DNA of 30,800 nucleotides from JAZOTK01 sp045534775 (GCA_045534775.1 JAZSKI010000001.1:1-30800), one strand, 5' to 3'; positions 16,401 to 24,208 are shown, numbered from the stretch's first letter. Notes: generated from the letters alone by a model not told the origin. Program-made: numbers and translations.

Positions 16401-17112
16401 TCTTAACATTGTTAAGACGTGTTGAAAATGTAGTATGACGGCAATGGTCAGACCAATATGTATCTATCATTCTGATTTCTGTCATGGTGGGATTGCGTTT
16501 TTCTGTATTTTTAAAATATTCGCGAAGGAAAATTATGTCGTTGGTGTCCATAGCAAGACCCAGCTCACGACGTTTAGCCTCCAGGTCAGCCTCGCTGCAG
16601 GTAATAAACCCGTCAAGAACTGCAACATCTTCGGGAACAGTAATAATCTCGTCAAGATTTTCAGGTTTCTCAAGAACTGCCTCTCTCGCCTCTACAGGGT
16701 TGATAAGGTAACTGCGGATACGGTCAAAGGTAGCATCGTCAATATCGCCTTCACATACCATTACCTTAGCAGTTTTTACCTTGGGCATATCACCGCAGGT
16801 AAGTATCTGAATACATTGCATAGCCGAATCGGCCCGCTGGTCATACTGACCGGGAAGATATTCCATAGCAAAAACTCTGCCGTTTACTTCAGGCATTTTT
16901 TCATCATAGCAATTATCTACCATAGGCTCGGAAAATACTATATTTTTCGCTTGTGCATATTGCTCGTCTGTCAGACCCTCAACATCATATCTGCAAAAAA
17001 GTCTGATACCCGTAATGCCGCTGAGACCCAGATTGTTTTTAAGGTCGCTGTAAATACCCGATGCTTCAACCGCATAGCCTTGTTTTTTTTCTACAAAAAT
17101 TCTTCTTACCAT
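13423..17112 (-). CDS. purL: Phosphoribosylformylglycinamidine synthase, single-chain
   Basis: This makes FGAM from FGAR, glutamine and ATP in purine synthesis. At 1229 residues it is the fused form, with PurS-like, synthetase and glutaminase parts in one chain; Bacillus uses separate PurS, PurQ and PurL. The synthetase shows FKNETHNHPTEIEPFGGAA near 317-335. The C-terminal glutaminase (about 970-1229) has nucleophile Cys1070 in LGICNGFQ, with His1200 and Glu1202 in GHSER as the rest of the triad. It starts at the ATG at 17112, with AAAGG about 12 bases upstream (rather far) behind a structured leader. No other purine gene is nearby. The next gene is lysA. Confidence 0.96.
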   Translation of the reverse strand: MVRRIFVEKKQGYAVEASGIYSDLKNNLGLSGITGIRLFCRYDVEGLTDEQYAQAKNIVFSEPMVDNCYDEKMPEVNGRVFAMEYLPGQYDQRADSAMQCIQILTCGDMPKVKTAKVMVCEGDIDDATFDRIRSYLINPVEAREAVLEKPENLDEIITVPEDVAVLDGFITCSEADLEAKRRELGLAMDTNDIIFLREYFKNTEKRNPTMTEIRMIDTYWSDHCRHTTFSTRLNNVKINDGTASDEIKKAWESYLASRREVYGDRHKDICLMDVATMAMRLLKKQGKLKGLDESEENNACSIEVDAKINGKTEKWLVMFKNETHNHPTEIEPFGGAATCLGGAIRDPLSGRSYVYQAMRVTGSGDPRIKVADTIPGKLPQRKITTGAASGYSSYGNQIGLATGLVDEVYHEGYVAKRMEIGAVIGACPKSYVRRETPADGDLVILLGGRTGRDGCGGATGSSKAHTEASLETCGAEVQKGNPPQERKIQRLFRNSTVTNMIKRCNDFGAGGVSVAIGELADGLFINLDSVPKKYEGLDGTELAISESQERMAVVVAAEDAERFIEHANIENLEATIVAKVTADPRLVMTWRGTTIVNIAREFLNSNGAPKDAEITVTGVIGTYENKIKDLKESLTSLNECSKKGLSERFDSTIGAGTVFMPFGGKYQLTPSDVMAAKLSTEKGDSSTVSLMSYGLNPDLLKWSPYHGSMYAVVESVSKIIAAGGRLSDCYLTFQEYFERLYDIPERWGKPLAALLGAYDAQLNLGIASIGGKDSMSGSFEELDVPPTLASFAVACTDASRTVSNEFKKADSKVIYIKTKINDDFTIDYEDLKKNYATVEKLISENMVLSAMTVKGGGIAPAVAKMCFGNKIGFKLEYTGDLFAPDYGSFILEVPGNVNEGVLLGYTTNEKTIQLDGESYSLDKLIELWSQPLEGVFATKVNKEFAEPDDSVYTKRVEIKPQGIARPKVFIPVFPGTNCEYDSAKAFERAGADPEIFVLRNLSGSDIENSLSYMAQQIAKSQIVMIPGGFSGGDEPEGSGKFIAAAFRNPFVKEAVNDLLKNRDGLMLGICNGFQALIKLGLVPYGEIRDMDDSCPTLTYNDIGRHVSCLVNTKVASVKSPWMANCSVGDIHTIAISHGEGKFVCDTELYKQLVANGQIATRYVDADGAATYDIRYNPNGSLCAVEGITSPDGRVLGKMGHSERSGENLYKNVPGNKYQPIFESGVKYFK

Positions 17113-17130
17113 TTTCTTGAGTAGCCTTTC

Positions 17131-17173
17131 TGCCCACAGATTTATTATGCACCTTATCGTGGGCGAATAAGGT
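17131..17173 (-). promoter_or_regulatory. Pseudoknot-like structured leader before purL
   Basis: On the minus-strand RNA a perfect 7-bp stem (ACCTTAT at 17173-17167 with ATAAGGT at 17157-17151) has a nine-base loop containing GCCCAC (17164-17159). Those six bases are fully complementary to GTGGGC at 17137-17132, which sits just before the AGAAAGG ribosome binding site. The two pairings can form an H-type pseudoknot or act as alternatives. A small AGCAT-A-ATGCT palindrome lies upstream (about 17186-17196). I could not match it to a known riboswitch class; control of purL translation is an inference. Confidence 0.5.
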
Positions 17174-17226
17174 TTTATTTATGAAAGCATTATGCTCCCG
17201 AAAAAAGTCAAAATTTCTCCATACAT

Positions 17227-17255
17227 ATTATATCAATAAAAGCTTCCGTTGTAAA
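17227..17255 (-). promoter_or_regulatory. Sigma-A promoter of purL-lysA
   Basis: On the minus strand, -35 TTTACA (17250-17255) and a perfect -10 TATAAT (17227-17232) have a 17-base spacer. It lies about 20 bases behind the recO stop. Transcription from it would give a leader of about 105 bases before purL. Confidence 0.85.
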
Positions 17256-17275
17256 TATGTAAAATTAACAAAATT

Positions 17276-17986
17276 TTATTTAATATGATATTCCAGTTGC
17301 TGGGAAATAAATAGTTTAGCACAAAGATATGCCTCTCTTACGAAAATTTCATCAATTTTAAATTTAAACATATCCTTTATATCGCACTCGCAGACATATC
17401 TCATAAAATGCACAGTATCCGCTGATTTGAATTTTATGTGAGGGTCTGCCGGGTTTATACAATTTTCGCAAAGCACTCCGCCGTTTTTAACAGAAAACGC
17501 CGCAAAGCCGTCATTTTCTTCCCCACAGCCTGTGCAGGTTGACAGCTCCGGCATAAAACCGATTTCCGACAAAATTTTAATGTACAGCACCGTTAAAGCC
17601 TCTTTACTGTCCTTATTAAGCTTTGCCAAAGCATAGAGGCAGTTCAGACAAATCCTGAGCACCTGCGGTTCGGGCACACTCTCACGGCATACGAAATTCG
17701 CAAAGCTCAGCATCTCCGCCGCCGCTTCCATTGCTTCAAGGGATTTTGAAATATCGAAAAAGGTTTCGATGGGGCTTATTTCCGATAAAGAATAAACCTC
17801 TCCCCTTTTGTTTAAAATAAATTCGCTGTAGCACATATTCCCCATAGCGGCAGCACCGCGTTTAACGCTTGCGGCTCCCTTTGCCGCTACGGAGATTTTA
17901 CCCTTTTCTTCAGTTAAAACCGTCAGCATTTTGGCTCCTTCACCATATCTTGCACTGTGAAGCACCAGACCCTTTGTCTTTATCAT
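17276..17986 (-). CDS. recO: DNA repair protein RecO
   Basis: RecO works with RecR to load RecA onto single-stranded DNA. From the ATG at 17986 it has 236 residues: an N-terminal OB fold (about 1-80) beginning MIKTKGLVLHSARYGEGAKM, a helical middle, and a zinc finger with Cys151, Cys154, Cys173 and Cys176. The longer frame to 18040 is a shadow of the overlapping yqzL gene. GGTGA precedes the start. The first 47 bases of recO lie inside the 3' end of yqzL in another frame, so translation is probably coupled. Confidence 0.94.
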   Translation of the reverse strand: MIKTKGLVLHSARYGEGAKMLTVLTEEKGKISVAAKGAASVKRGAAAMGNMCYSEFILNKRGEVYSLSEISPIETFFDISKSLEAMEAAAEMLSFANFVCRESVPEPQVLRICLNCLYALAKLNKDSKEALTVLYIKILSEIGFMPELSTCTGCGEENDGFAAFSVKNGGVLCENCINPADPHIKFKSADTVHFMRYVCECDIKDMFKFKIDEIFVREAYLCAKLFISQQLEYHIK

Positions 17987-18092
17987 ATTCACCGGCTGTC
18001 TCCTTTTCCTTTGAAAGCTCACTGAAAAGCATATAGTCACCTATATTTCCGCTTTTGCAAAACATATCCCAAACTAAATCTCTTGTATCCAA
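17940..18092 (-). CDS. yqzL: YqzL-family small protein upstream of recO
   Basis: This 50-residue protein is easy to miss. It starts with TTG at 18092, with a perfect GGAGG seven bases upstream, and stops at 17940. The sequence contains LVWDMFCKSGNIGDYMLFSE, which matches the YqzL pattern (W-x-x-F-x-x-T/S-G-N-I/V-x-x-Y-L-L-F/Y-x-E) of short proteins encoded just before recO in many Firmicutes. The function of YqzL is not known to me. The C-terminal 20 residues (GEYDKDKGSGASQCKIW) come from the overlap with recO and look unconstrained. It follows the EamA gene by 17 bases. Confidence 0.85.
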   Translation of the reverse strand: MDTRDLVWDMFCKSGNIGDYMLFSELSKEKETAGEYDKDKGSGASQCKIW

Positions 18093-18109
18093 AATATCGC
18101 CTCCGATAA

Positions 18110-19039
18110 TTAAATTCTGTATTTAGTTTGGTCATATTTTTGTTTTTTATTTTTGAAATTTATGGCGTAAGAACCAACCTCTGCCGATGCCATACCTATT
18201 ATCATCAGCACAATTCCGCAAAGCTTCAAGAGTCCGATTGTCTCTGTCGCACCCGTTGCATCGGGTATAAAGGAACTGAAAATCGTTGCAAACATAGGCT
18301 CTGCCATAATAATCAAAGAGGCGTGTACCGGATCGGTAAATTTCTGAACATACACGTGACCGCTGTAGCACATAGCAGTACAGATAAGGCTTGTAATCAG
18401 AAGTACCGCTGTCAGAACAGGACTGAATTCTATCGGCTGATACTCGAACATTGCCCAGGCACTTATGTAGAAAAACGCCGCCGACAGCAGAATTACAACG
18501 CTGGTTGCGATGGATTTTTCCGTTTTTACATATTTTTCTATAAAAACATAGTAAACACCGAAAATAAGTGCCGATATAAGGGTAATCACATCCCCTATAT
18601 TTATAGCATCAAGCCCACCCTCACCGCAGGTTAAAAGATAGAGTCCCGCTGTTGCGAAAATTACACCGATTATAGCTGATTTGTGGGTTTTTTTCTTTAA
18701 AAAAAGGTAGGAAAAAAACGGTACCGATACCACGCTGAGACCCGTTATAAAAGCCGAGTTGGTTGAGGTGGTATACTGCAAGCCCCATACCTGGGCACTA
18801 TTGGATGCAAAAAGCAAAAACCCAAGCAATATGCCTGCTGAAATGCTGCTCCTGTCAAGGCGTTTCAGGTGACCTCTGAATATCATCGCCACTACCAGCC
18901 CGCCTATTCCGAACCGTATTCCGAGTAGCTGGAAGGTTCCTATGTCGTTTATGATATATTTCATCAGTGGGAAGGAAAGTCCCCACATTGATGCTATTAT
19001 AAGCAGAAAAAAATCCGCTTGAAATTTCGATAGTTTCAT
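18110..19039 (-). CDS. EamA-family (DMT superfamily) transporter, second copy
   Basis: This 309-residue membrane protein has ten predicted helices in two EamA repeats (about 10-140 and 155-290), with the typical first-helix ASMWGLSFPLMKYI and a basic C-terminal tail (KNKKQKYDQTKYRI). It is only distantly like the other EamA protein in the window, so it is not a recent duplicate. Its ATG overlaps the M16 peptidase stop as ATGA, and the yqzL ribosome binding site follows its stop directly. The substrate cannot be told. Confidence 0.9.
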   Translation of the reverse strand: MKLSKFQADFFLLIIASMWGLSFPLMKYIINDIGTFQLLGIRFGIGGLVVAMIFRGHLKRLDRSSISAGILLGFLLFASNSAQVWGLQYTTSTNSAFITGLSVVSVPFFSYLFLKKKTHKSAIIGVIFATAGLYLLTCGEGGLDAINIGDVITLISALIFGVYYVFIEKYVKTEKSIATSVVILLSAAFFYISAWAMFEYQPIEFSPVLTAVLLITSLICTAMCYSGHVYVQKFTDPVHASLIIMAEPMFATIFSSFIPDATGATETIGLLKLCGIVLMIIGMASAEVGSYAINFKNKKQKYDQTKYRI

Positions 19040-20265
19040 ATATTCCCCTCCTCAGGCATAATAACGCAGAGGGATGCTTTTTTCGTATCAAACAGCTTTA
19101 GTGTACGATTTATGCTTTCCTCGCTTATGTCGTCTATCCTCTTTAAGGTTTCATCATCCGAAATAATCTCTCCGTGTAACAGAAGCTGTTTCCCGCAGGA
19201 CGACATCCTGTTTCCTGTGGTTTCGCTTGCAAGAGCGCAGCTACCGCGAAGCTGATTTTTTGTTCTTATAAATTCCGTTTCACTTATACCCTTTGCCGCC
19301 AGAAGGTCAATTTCTTCAAGAATTAAATTTTTCACCAACTCGTAATTATCTGCCGCACAGCCTGCATATACGGTTATATACCCGGCATGAGCATATACGT
19401 TGGGGCAGGCATATACGGAATAAGCCAGACCTTTTTCTTCACGAATTGACTGGAACAATCTCGAACTCATACTACCGCCTAAAATGTTTGATAAAAGCAG
19501 CATCGCGTACATATCTCCGTGAAAATGGTCAAGCCCCTCAAAGGCAAAGACTAAATTAGCCTGCTCCACCGCCTTGCGTTTAATCAAGGTATCAACCTTA
19601 AAAGGCGGTATTTTATGAGAAAATTCCTGCCCGCCTTCTTTAATTTTGCCAAAATATATTTCACAAAGCTCCTCAAGCTGATGTTCATCATAATTACCCG
19701 CAACGGCAATTACCATATTATCTCCTCTGTATCTTTTATCCATGTATTCAACAATTTGAGGTTTCGCAAAAGAGCTTACGGATTTATGACTTCCTAAAAT
19801 ATTTTGCCCGAAGGGATGACCGGGATAGCAAATATCGCTGATAAGGTCGTGAGCCAGTTCCTCGGGATTATCCTCATACATATCTATTTCCTCTTTAACC
19901 ACAAGCTTTTCCGTTTTAATATCCTTGCCGGCAAAAAGTGAATTAAGAAGCATATCCGACAAAAGCGACAGAGAAAGCTCCAAATCCTTTTCAAGAGTTT
20001 TTGTATAATAACAGGTGCAATCCCTTGCCGTAAAGGCATTAAGCTGTCCGCCTGCGAAATCCATTTCCTCTGCCAGAGCCTTTGCACTGCGATTTTTCGT
20101 ACCCTTGAACATCATATGTTCAATAAAATGCGAAATTCCGTGATATTCGGGTTCTTCATAAAAAGAGCCTGCCGCCACCCAAACGCCTACGGAAACACTC
20201 TTCACATAAGGCATTTTCTCACAAACCAAACGAATTCCGTTTGATAGCTTTTTTATATTTAACAT
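19036..20265 (-). CDS. M16B-family zinc peptidase, processing-peptidase type
   Basis: From the ATG at 20265 this has 409 residues, the same size as Bacillus MlpA (YmxG). The inverted zinc motif is HFIEH (His46, Glu49, His50), with the third ligand Glu126 exactly 76 residues later, as in active M16 enzymes. A C-terminal inactive half (about 220-400) has the usual R-Y region (GLAYSVYA). No signal peptide is seen, so it is probably cytoplasmic. The longer frame to 20337 runs through the promoter and is not coding. GGGGACA precedes the start. The cellular substrate is unknown. Confidence 0.92.
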   Translation of the reverse strand: MLNIKKLSNGIRLVCEKMPYVKSVSVGVWVAAGSFYEEPEYHGISHFIEHMMFKGTKNRSAKALAEEMDFAGGQLNAFTARDCTCYYTKTLEKDLELSLSLLSDMLLNSLFAGKDIKTEKLVVKEEIDMYEDNPEELAHDLISDICYPGHPFGQNILGSHKSVSSFAKPQIVEYMDKRYRGDNMVIAVAGNYDEHQLEELCEIYFGKIKEGGQEFSHKIPPFKVDTLIKRKAVEQANLVFAFEGLDHFHGDMYAMLLLSNILGGSMSSRLFQSIREEKGLAYSVYACPNVYAHAGYITVYAGCAADNYELVKNLILEEIDLLAAKGISETEFIRTKNQLRGSCALASETTGNRMSSCGKQLLLHGEIISDDETLKRIDDISEESINRTLKLFDTKKASLCVIMPEEGNI

Positions 20266-20308
20266 ATTAAAAATAATGTCCCCTTTCGACAAAAAAACAT
20301 ACACATAT

Positions 20309-20337
20309 ATTTTATAATAAACCGTATATTTTGTCAA
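20309..20337 (-). promoter_or_regulatory. Sigma-A promoter of the M16-EamA-yqzL-recO operon
   Basis: On the minus strand a perfect -35 TTGACA (20332-20337) is 17 bases from -10 TAAAAT (20309-20314). It lies directly behind the yebC terminator. Confidence 0.87.
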
Positions 20338-20349
20338 TAGCTTTTAAAC

Positions 20350-20381
20350 AAAAAACCTGCCGCCTTGTAAAAAGCGGCAGG
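20350..20381 (-). terminator. Intrinsic terminator after yebC
   Basis: A GC-rich perfect 8-bp stem (CCTGCCGC at 20374-20381 read on the minus strand, with 20356-20363) has a ten-base loop and is followed by TTTTTT. It closes the long ribF-to-yebC transcript. Confidence 0.93.
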
Positions 20382-20390
20382 GTCTTCGGT

Positions 20391-21128
20391 TTATTCTTCT
20401 TCAGGCATATCCCAGTTATGATACACGTTTTGAACGTCATCATCATCTTCAAGCATTTCAAGAAGCTTATTCATAAATTTAATATCATCCTCTTCAGTGA
20501 GAGTTATATAATTCTGCGGTATCATAGTAACCTCCGCAGATTCAGGGGTATATCCCTTATTTTCAAGAGCCTCACAAACTGCCGAAAAAGCTTCGGGAGC
20601 AGTTATGATTTCATAAAAATCTTCTTCGGGAGAGAAGTCCTCTGCGCCTGCATCCAAGGCATCCATCATAAGCTCTTCTTCGTCCTCCACCATTTCTGCA
20701 TCAATGGCAATTACGCCTTTTTTGTCAAACATCCACGACACACAGCCCGATGCTCCAAGATTACCTCCGAATTTATCGAAAAAGTGTTTCATATCGCCGC
20801 CTGTACGGTTTCTGTTATCCGTAAGTGCTTCAACTATTACGGCAACACCACGGGGTCCGTAGCCTTCATATACTATATCCTCATAGTTATCGGCTCCGCC
20901 CTCACCTGCTGCTTTTTTAATACAACGGTTAATATTATCGTTGGGCATATTTACGGAACGGGCTTTACTGATTACGTCTTTAAGCTTATAGTTAGACGCA
21001 GGATCGGGACCGCCCTGTTTTACTATAACCGAGATTTCTCTACCGATTTTAGTAAATATTTTCGCTTTTTGCGCATCGGTTTTTTCCTTTTTGTGTTTAA
21101 TATTTGACCATTTTGAATGACCTGACAT
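20391..21128 (-). CDS. yebC: YebC/PmpR/TACO1-family protein
   Basis: The 245-residue protein begins with the family signature MSGHSKWSNIKHKKEKTDAQ and has the usual three domains. It also shows GGADNYEDIVYEGYGPRGVA near 95-115 and the acidic C-terminal part. Members have been described as transcription factors, and more recently as ribosome-associated factors that help translate proline-rich stretches. The sequence alone does not decide between these. It is last in its operon, 18 bases after the ACT protein and just before the terminator. It is not next to ruvC as in many bacteria. Confidence 0.94.
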   Translation of the reverse strand: MSGHSKWSNIKHKKEKTDAQKAKIFTKIGREISVIVKQGGPDPASNYKLKDVISKARSVNMPNDNINRCIKKAAGEGGADNYEDIVYEGYGPRGVAVIVEALTDNRNRTGGDMKHFFDKFGGNLGASGCVSWMFDKKGVIAIDAEMVEDEEELMMDALDAGAEDFSPEEDFYEIITAPEAFSAVCEALENKGYTPESAEVTMIPQNYITLTEEDDIKFMNKLLEMLEDDDDVQNVYHNWDMPEEE

Positions 21129-21146
21129 ACCTGATTACTCCTTATT

Positions 21147-21569
21147 TTATATTTCTTCTATAGTGATTAATTTAAAGCCTTCCTTGTTCATAAGTGCTGT
21201 TGCACCGTCTAAATCCTCGGGTTTAATGATAACTACCGCAGGGTTTCCGCCCTTTCTTGAAGCAAAAGCGTAGATGTATTCAACCGATACCTCTGCCTCT
21301 TTCATTGTATTCACAATATTATAAAGTGCACCTACTTCATCGTCCATTGCAACAGCAAGAACATTGGTAATAGCTACCGTAAATCCACCGCTTACAAGAG
21401 AAGTCTGCGCCTTTTCAGGCTGGTCTACAATAAGTCTTATGATACCATACGCTGTGGTATCAGCTACATGGAGGGCATAAATATTTATACCTCCGTCTCT
21501 TAAAGTTTCAAGAACACTTGAGAGTCTGCCTTTTCTGTTTTCTACAAATACCGAAATTTGTTTTAACAT
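21147..21569 (-). CDS. Tandem ACT-domain protein paired with paaK
   Basis: The 140 residues form two ACT domains (about 1-66 and 69-140), starting ISVFVENRKGRLSSVLETL and VLAVAMDDEVGALYNIVNTM. ACT domains bind amino acids or similar small ligands and regulate linked enzymes. Stand-alone double-ACT proteins of this kind commonly follow phenylacetate-CoA ligase genes in Clostridia and archaea, as here (18 bases after paaK). A role as aromatic amino-acid or aryl-acid sensor for the ligase is plausible but inferred. Confidence 0.88.
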   Translation of the reverse strand: MLKQISVFVENRKGRLSSVLETLRDGGINIYALHVADTTAYGIIRLIVDQPEKAQTSLVSGGFTVAITNVLAVAMDDEVGALYNIVNTMKEAEVSVEYIYAFASRKGGNPAVVIIKPEDLDGATALMNKEGFKLITIEEI

Positions 21570-21587
21570 AAATTTTTACCTTCTTTC

Positions 21588-22886
21588 TTATATTTTTCTC
21601 TTATCAACAACTCGTTTTGCTTTTCCTTCACTTCTCGGAATCGAACCGGGTTCTACCAGCTTCACAACTGCGGATATTCCAAGGACAGATTCTATACGCT
21701 GTCTGAGTCCTCTTTGCAGGTTTTCAATTTTTTTGATTTCATCAGAGAAAATATCTGCCGTAACTTCAATATGTATCTCCATAGAATCCTGATTGTTCTG
21801 ACGGTCAACATATATCATATAATGGGGTTCAACCTCGCTGAATTCCAGAATTACCGATTCAATCTGTGACGGGAATACGTTTACACCTCTTATTATAAGC
21901 ATATCATCACTTCTGCCTGTAACCTTTTCCATTCTCGGCATAATTCTTCCGCATTCACATCTGTCTGTGTGAAGTATGGTCAAATCCTTTGTACGATACC
22001 TGATGAGCGGCATTGCTTCCTTTGTTACGCAGGTGAAAACCAACTCACCTTCCGCGCCCTCAGGCAGTACCTCTCCTGTTTCAGGATCGATGATTTCAGG
22101 AATAAAATTATCAGCCTGAATATGAAGATGGTTCTGTTTATCGCAGTTCATTGATACACCGGGACCTGCTGTTTCGCTGAGTCCGTATATATCGTAAGCT
22201 TTTATGCCTAATCTTTCCTCTATCTCGCGGCGCATACTTTCAGTCCACGGTTCTGCGCCAAAGATACCTACTCTGAGAGATAAATCATCCTTTGACATAC
22301 CCATTTCTTTAAGCGCATCAGCAATATAAAGGGCATAAGACGGTGTACAGCAAATTACGGTTGCGCCGAAATCTTTTAAAAGTGTTATCTGTCTTGCTGT
22401 ATTACCTGTGGAAGCAGGCACTACAGTAGCACCGATTTTCTCTGCACCGTTATGAAGGCCGAGACCACCTGTAAACAGACCGTAGCCATAGGAAACGTGA
22501 ATAATATCCTTGTTTGTAACTCCCGCGCTTGTAAGACAGCGGGCAACGCTTTCCGCCCACATTTCAAGGTCATTATCCGTATATCCCACAACGGTTTGTT
22601 TACCTGTTGTTCCGCTGGAGGCGTGTATTCTTGTTACCTGTTCAAGAGGAAGTGCAAAGGTACCAAAAGGATAATTATCACGCAAATCCGTTTTATAGGT
22701 AAACGGAAGCTTATATAAATCATCTACTGATTTAATATCCTCAGGTTTAACACCCGCATCATCCATTTTCTTTCTGTAATAGGGTGTGTTTTCATACATT
22801 CTCTTTACTGTGGAAACAAGCCTTTCGCTTTGCAGACGTTTCAGTTCATCAATATCCATACATTCCACTTTTTCGTTCCAATACAT
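21588..22886 (-). CDS. paaK: Phenylacetate-CoA ligase family protein
   Basis: This is an adenylate-forming enzyme of 432 residues, normal for PaaK. It shows the AMP-binding loop SSGTTGKQ at 90-97, IFGAEPW near 209, YGLSETAGPGV near 238, and the C-terminal CECGRIMPRMEKVTGRSDDM segment. Family members activate phenylacetate, indoleacetate or other aryl acids with CoA and ATP. In anaerobes they often accompany indolepyruvate:ferredoxin oxidoreductase in aromatic amino-acid fermentation, but no iorAB genes are in the window. The ATG at 22886 has GGAG eight bases upstream; the GTG at 22895 overlaps the previous stop and is less likely. Confidence 0.9.
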   Translation of the reverse strand: MYWNEKVECMDIDELKRLQSERLVSTVKRMYENTPYYRKKMDDAGVKPEDIKSVDDLYKLPFTYKTDLRDNYPFGTFALPLEQVTRIHASSGTTGKQTVVGYTDNDLEMWAESVARCLTSAGVTNKDIIHVSYGYGLFTGGLGLHNGAEKIGATVVPASTGNTARQITLLKDFGATVICCTPSYALYIADALKEMGMSKDDLSLRVGIFGAEPWTESMRREIEERLGIKAYDIYGLSETAGPGVSMNCDKQNHLHIQADNFIPEIIDPETGEVLPEGAEGELVFTCVTKEAMPLIRYRTKDLTILHTDRCECGRIMPRMEKVTGRSDDMLIIRGVNVFPSQIESVILEFSEVEPHYMIYVDRQNNQDSMEIHIEVTADIFSDEIKKIENLQRGLRQRIESVLGISAVVKLVEPGSIPRSEGKAKRVVDKRKI

Positions 22887-22891
22887 TTTTA

Positions 22892-23395
22892 TCACTCCGT
22901 TCTTCCTCGGTTAAGAACAATTTTCAGTTTTGTATAACCGAAGCTTAATAATATATCATACAGTACAAAAAACAAATTTGCACCGACAATTAACCACACT
23001 ATTGGAATTTTGAGAATTAAATTTCCAATCACAAATTTCAAAATTCCAAGACAACCTGAAAAGGCTAAATTAAAAAATATAATTTTCAACAGCCATTCCA
23101 CCGCTATGTTTTTTCCATTTTCTCCAAATGCTTTTATTATCGGGTACAGCCCAAAAATCAAAGTATATGCCGCCGCTATGGTTTTATCGGCAACAAGCAG
23201 CCACGAAAGACCTGCTGTCACCACATAGGACATAAAAGCATATTTTTTTCCACCTCTGTCCACAAGCATCATTATAACCAGCGAACATACAAAATATATT
23301 GCAACAGTTCCTGTTTTCACTATAGCCCCCAAATATAACAGCACCACACCTATTGCCGCACAGATTGCCGCCATGCCAAGTGATTTCGCATTCAT
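22892..23395 (-). CDS. Small integral membrane protein, function unknown
   Basis: The 167-residue protein has five or six hydrophobic segments (about 7-27, 31-45, 52-71, 75-91, 100-122 and 133-155) with a basic end (LKIVLNRGRTE). The first part has the small-residue-rich look of membrane cores such as ECF-type substrate-binding subunits or YybS-like proteins, but I cannot assign a family. It lies between tlyA (nine bases) and paaK (five bases to the chosen ATG), so it is clearly part of the operon. GAGGTGG precedes its ATG. A carrier for the substrate of the neighbouring ligase is one possibility; nothing in the sequence proves it. Confidence 0.8.
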   Translation of the reverse strand: MNAKSLGMAAICAAIGVVLLYLGAIVKTGTVAIYFVCSLVIMMLVDRGGKKYAFMSYVVTAGLSWLLVADKTIAAAYTLIFGLYPIIKAFGENGKNIAVEWLLKIIFFNLAFSGCLGILKFVIGNLILKIPIVWLIVGANLFFVLYDILLSFGYTKLKIVLNRGRTE

Positions 23396-23404
23396 ATTTC
23401 CACC

Positions 23405-24208
23405 TCAAACATCTAACACTTCATGGGATTTTGCTACAATTTCATCTATTAATTCTTTGCTGAAAATCTCAGCTTCTCTCTTTGAAATATATATTAAATA
23501 TTCAATATTTCCTTCAGGGCCTTTTATAGGTGAAAAGGAGAGCCTTTCGGGATAAAGCCCTGTTTCAATACAAAAATCATAGACCTTTTCAATTACCTGT
23601 TTATGAACGGCAATATCACGAACCACACCTTTTTTACCTACATTATCTCTTCCCGCTTCAAACTGCGGTTTAATAAGGCACATCATATATCCGTCTTCCT
23701 CAATAAAATCCTTAATAACAGGCAAAATCAAAGTCAACGAAATAAAAGATACGTCAACGGATGCAAAGCCTGCTTTTTCAGAAACTTCTTTTTCCGTTAT
23801 GTATCGCACATTGGTACGTTCTAAATTAACAACCCTTTCATCGCATCTCAGCTTCCACGCCAGCTGACCGTAGCCAACATCAATGGCATACACCTTAACA
23901 GCTCCGTTTTGCAGCATACAATCGGTAAAACCTCCCGTAGATGCACCTATATCTATACATATTTTGTCCCGCAAATTTATATTAAATTCTTTTACGGCTT
24001 TTTCAAGCTTAAGACCGCCACGACTGACATATTCTAATTTTTTGCCTCTTATCTCTACCTTGTCGTCCTCTTTTATCATAGCTCCCGCTTTGTCAATTTT
24101 TTCGTTATTGACAAAAACCGTTCCCGCCATAATATAAGCCTTTGCCTTTTCCCTTGACGGTGCAAGACCCTGTTCGGTCATATAAACATCCAATCTGATT
24201 TTAGCCAT
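23405..24208 (-). CDS. tlyA: TlyA-family rRNA 2'-O-methyltransferase
   Basis: The 267-residue protein has an N-terminal S4 RNA-binding domain (about 3-60) and an FtsJ-like SAM methyltransferase domain (about 62-250) with the SAM loop DIGASTGGFTD at 86-96. TlyA proteins methylate cytidines of 16S and/or 23S rRNA; the Bacillus homologue is YqxC, also next to dxs. 'Hemolysin A' is an old label for this family. Its ATG overlaps the last eight bases of dxs. In Bacillus argR/ahrC and recN follow; here an unknown membrane protein does. Confidence 0.93.
   Translation of the reverse strand: MAKIRLDVYMTEQGLAPSREKAKAYIMAGTVFVNNEKIDKAGAMIKEDDKVEIRGKKLEYVSRGGLKLEKAVKEFNINLRDKICIDIGASTGGFTDCMLQNGAVKVYAIDVGYGQLAWKLRCDERVVNLERTNVRYITEKEVSEKAGFASVDVSFISLTLILPVIKDFIEEDGYMMCLIKPQFEAGRDNVGKKGVVRDIAVHKQVIEKVYDFCIETGLYPERLSFSPIKGPEGNIEYLIYISKREAEIFSKELIDEIVAKSHEVLDV

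Noticed and set aside
16435..17124. 229-residue plus-strand reading frame opposite purL
   Set aside because: Antisense shadow of the PurL N-terminal region; it ends in the purL leader and resembles no protein family.
17131..17173. ZTP (pfl) or purine riboswitch before purL
   Set aside because: The conserved ZTP core (a CCGCCUGGGC-type 3' part with its matching 5' stem) and the purine three-way junction are both missing; only a short GGGCA is shared.
20331..21107. 258-residue plus-strand reading frame opposite yebC
   Set aside because: It is the antisense shadow of a highly conserved gene, with a composition typical of reversed coding and no ribosome binding site.
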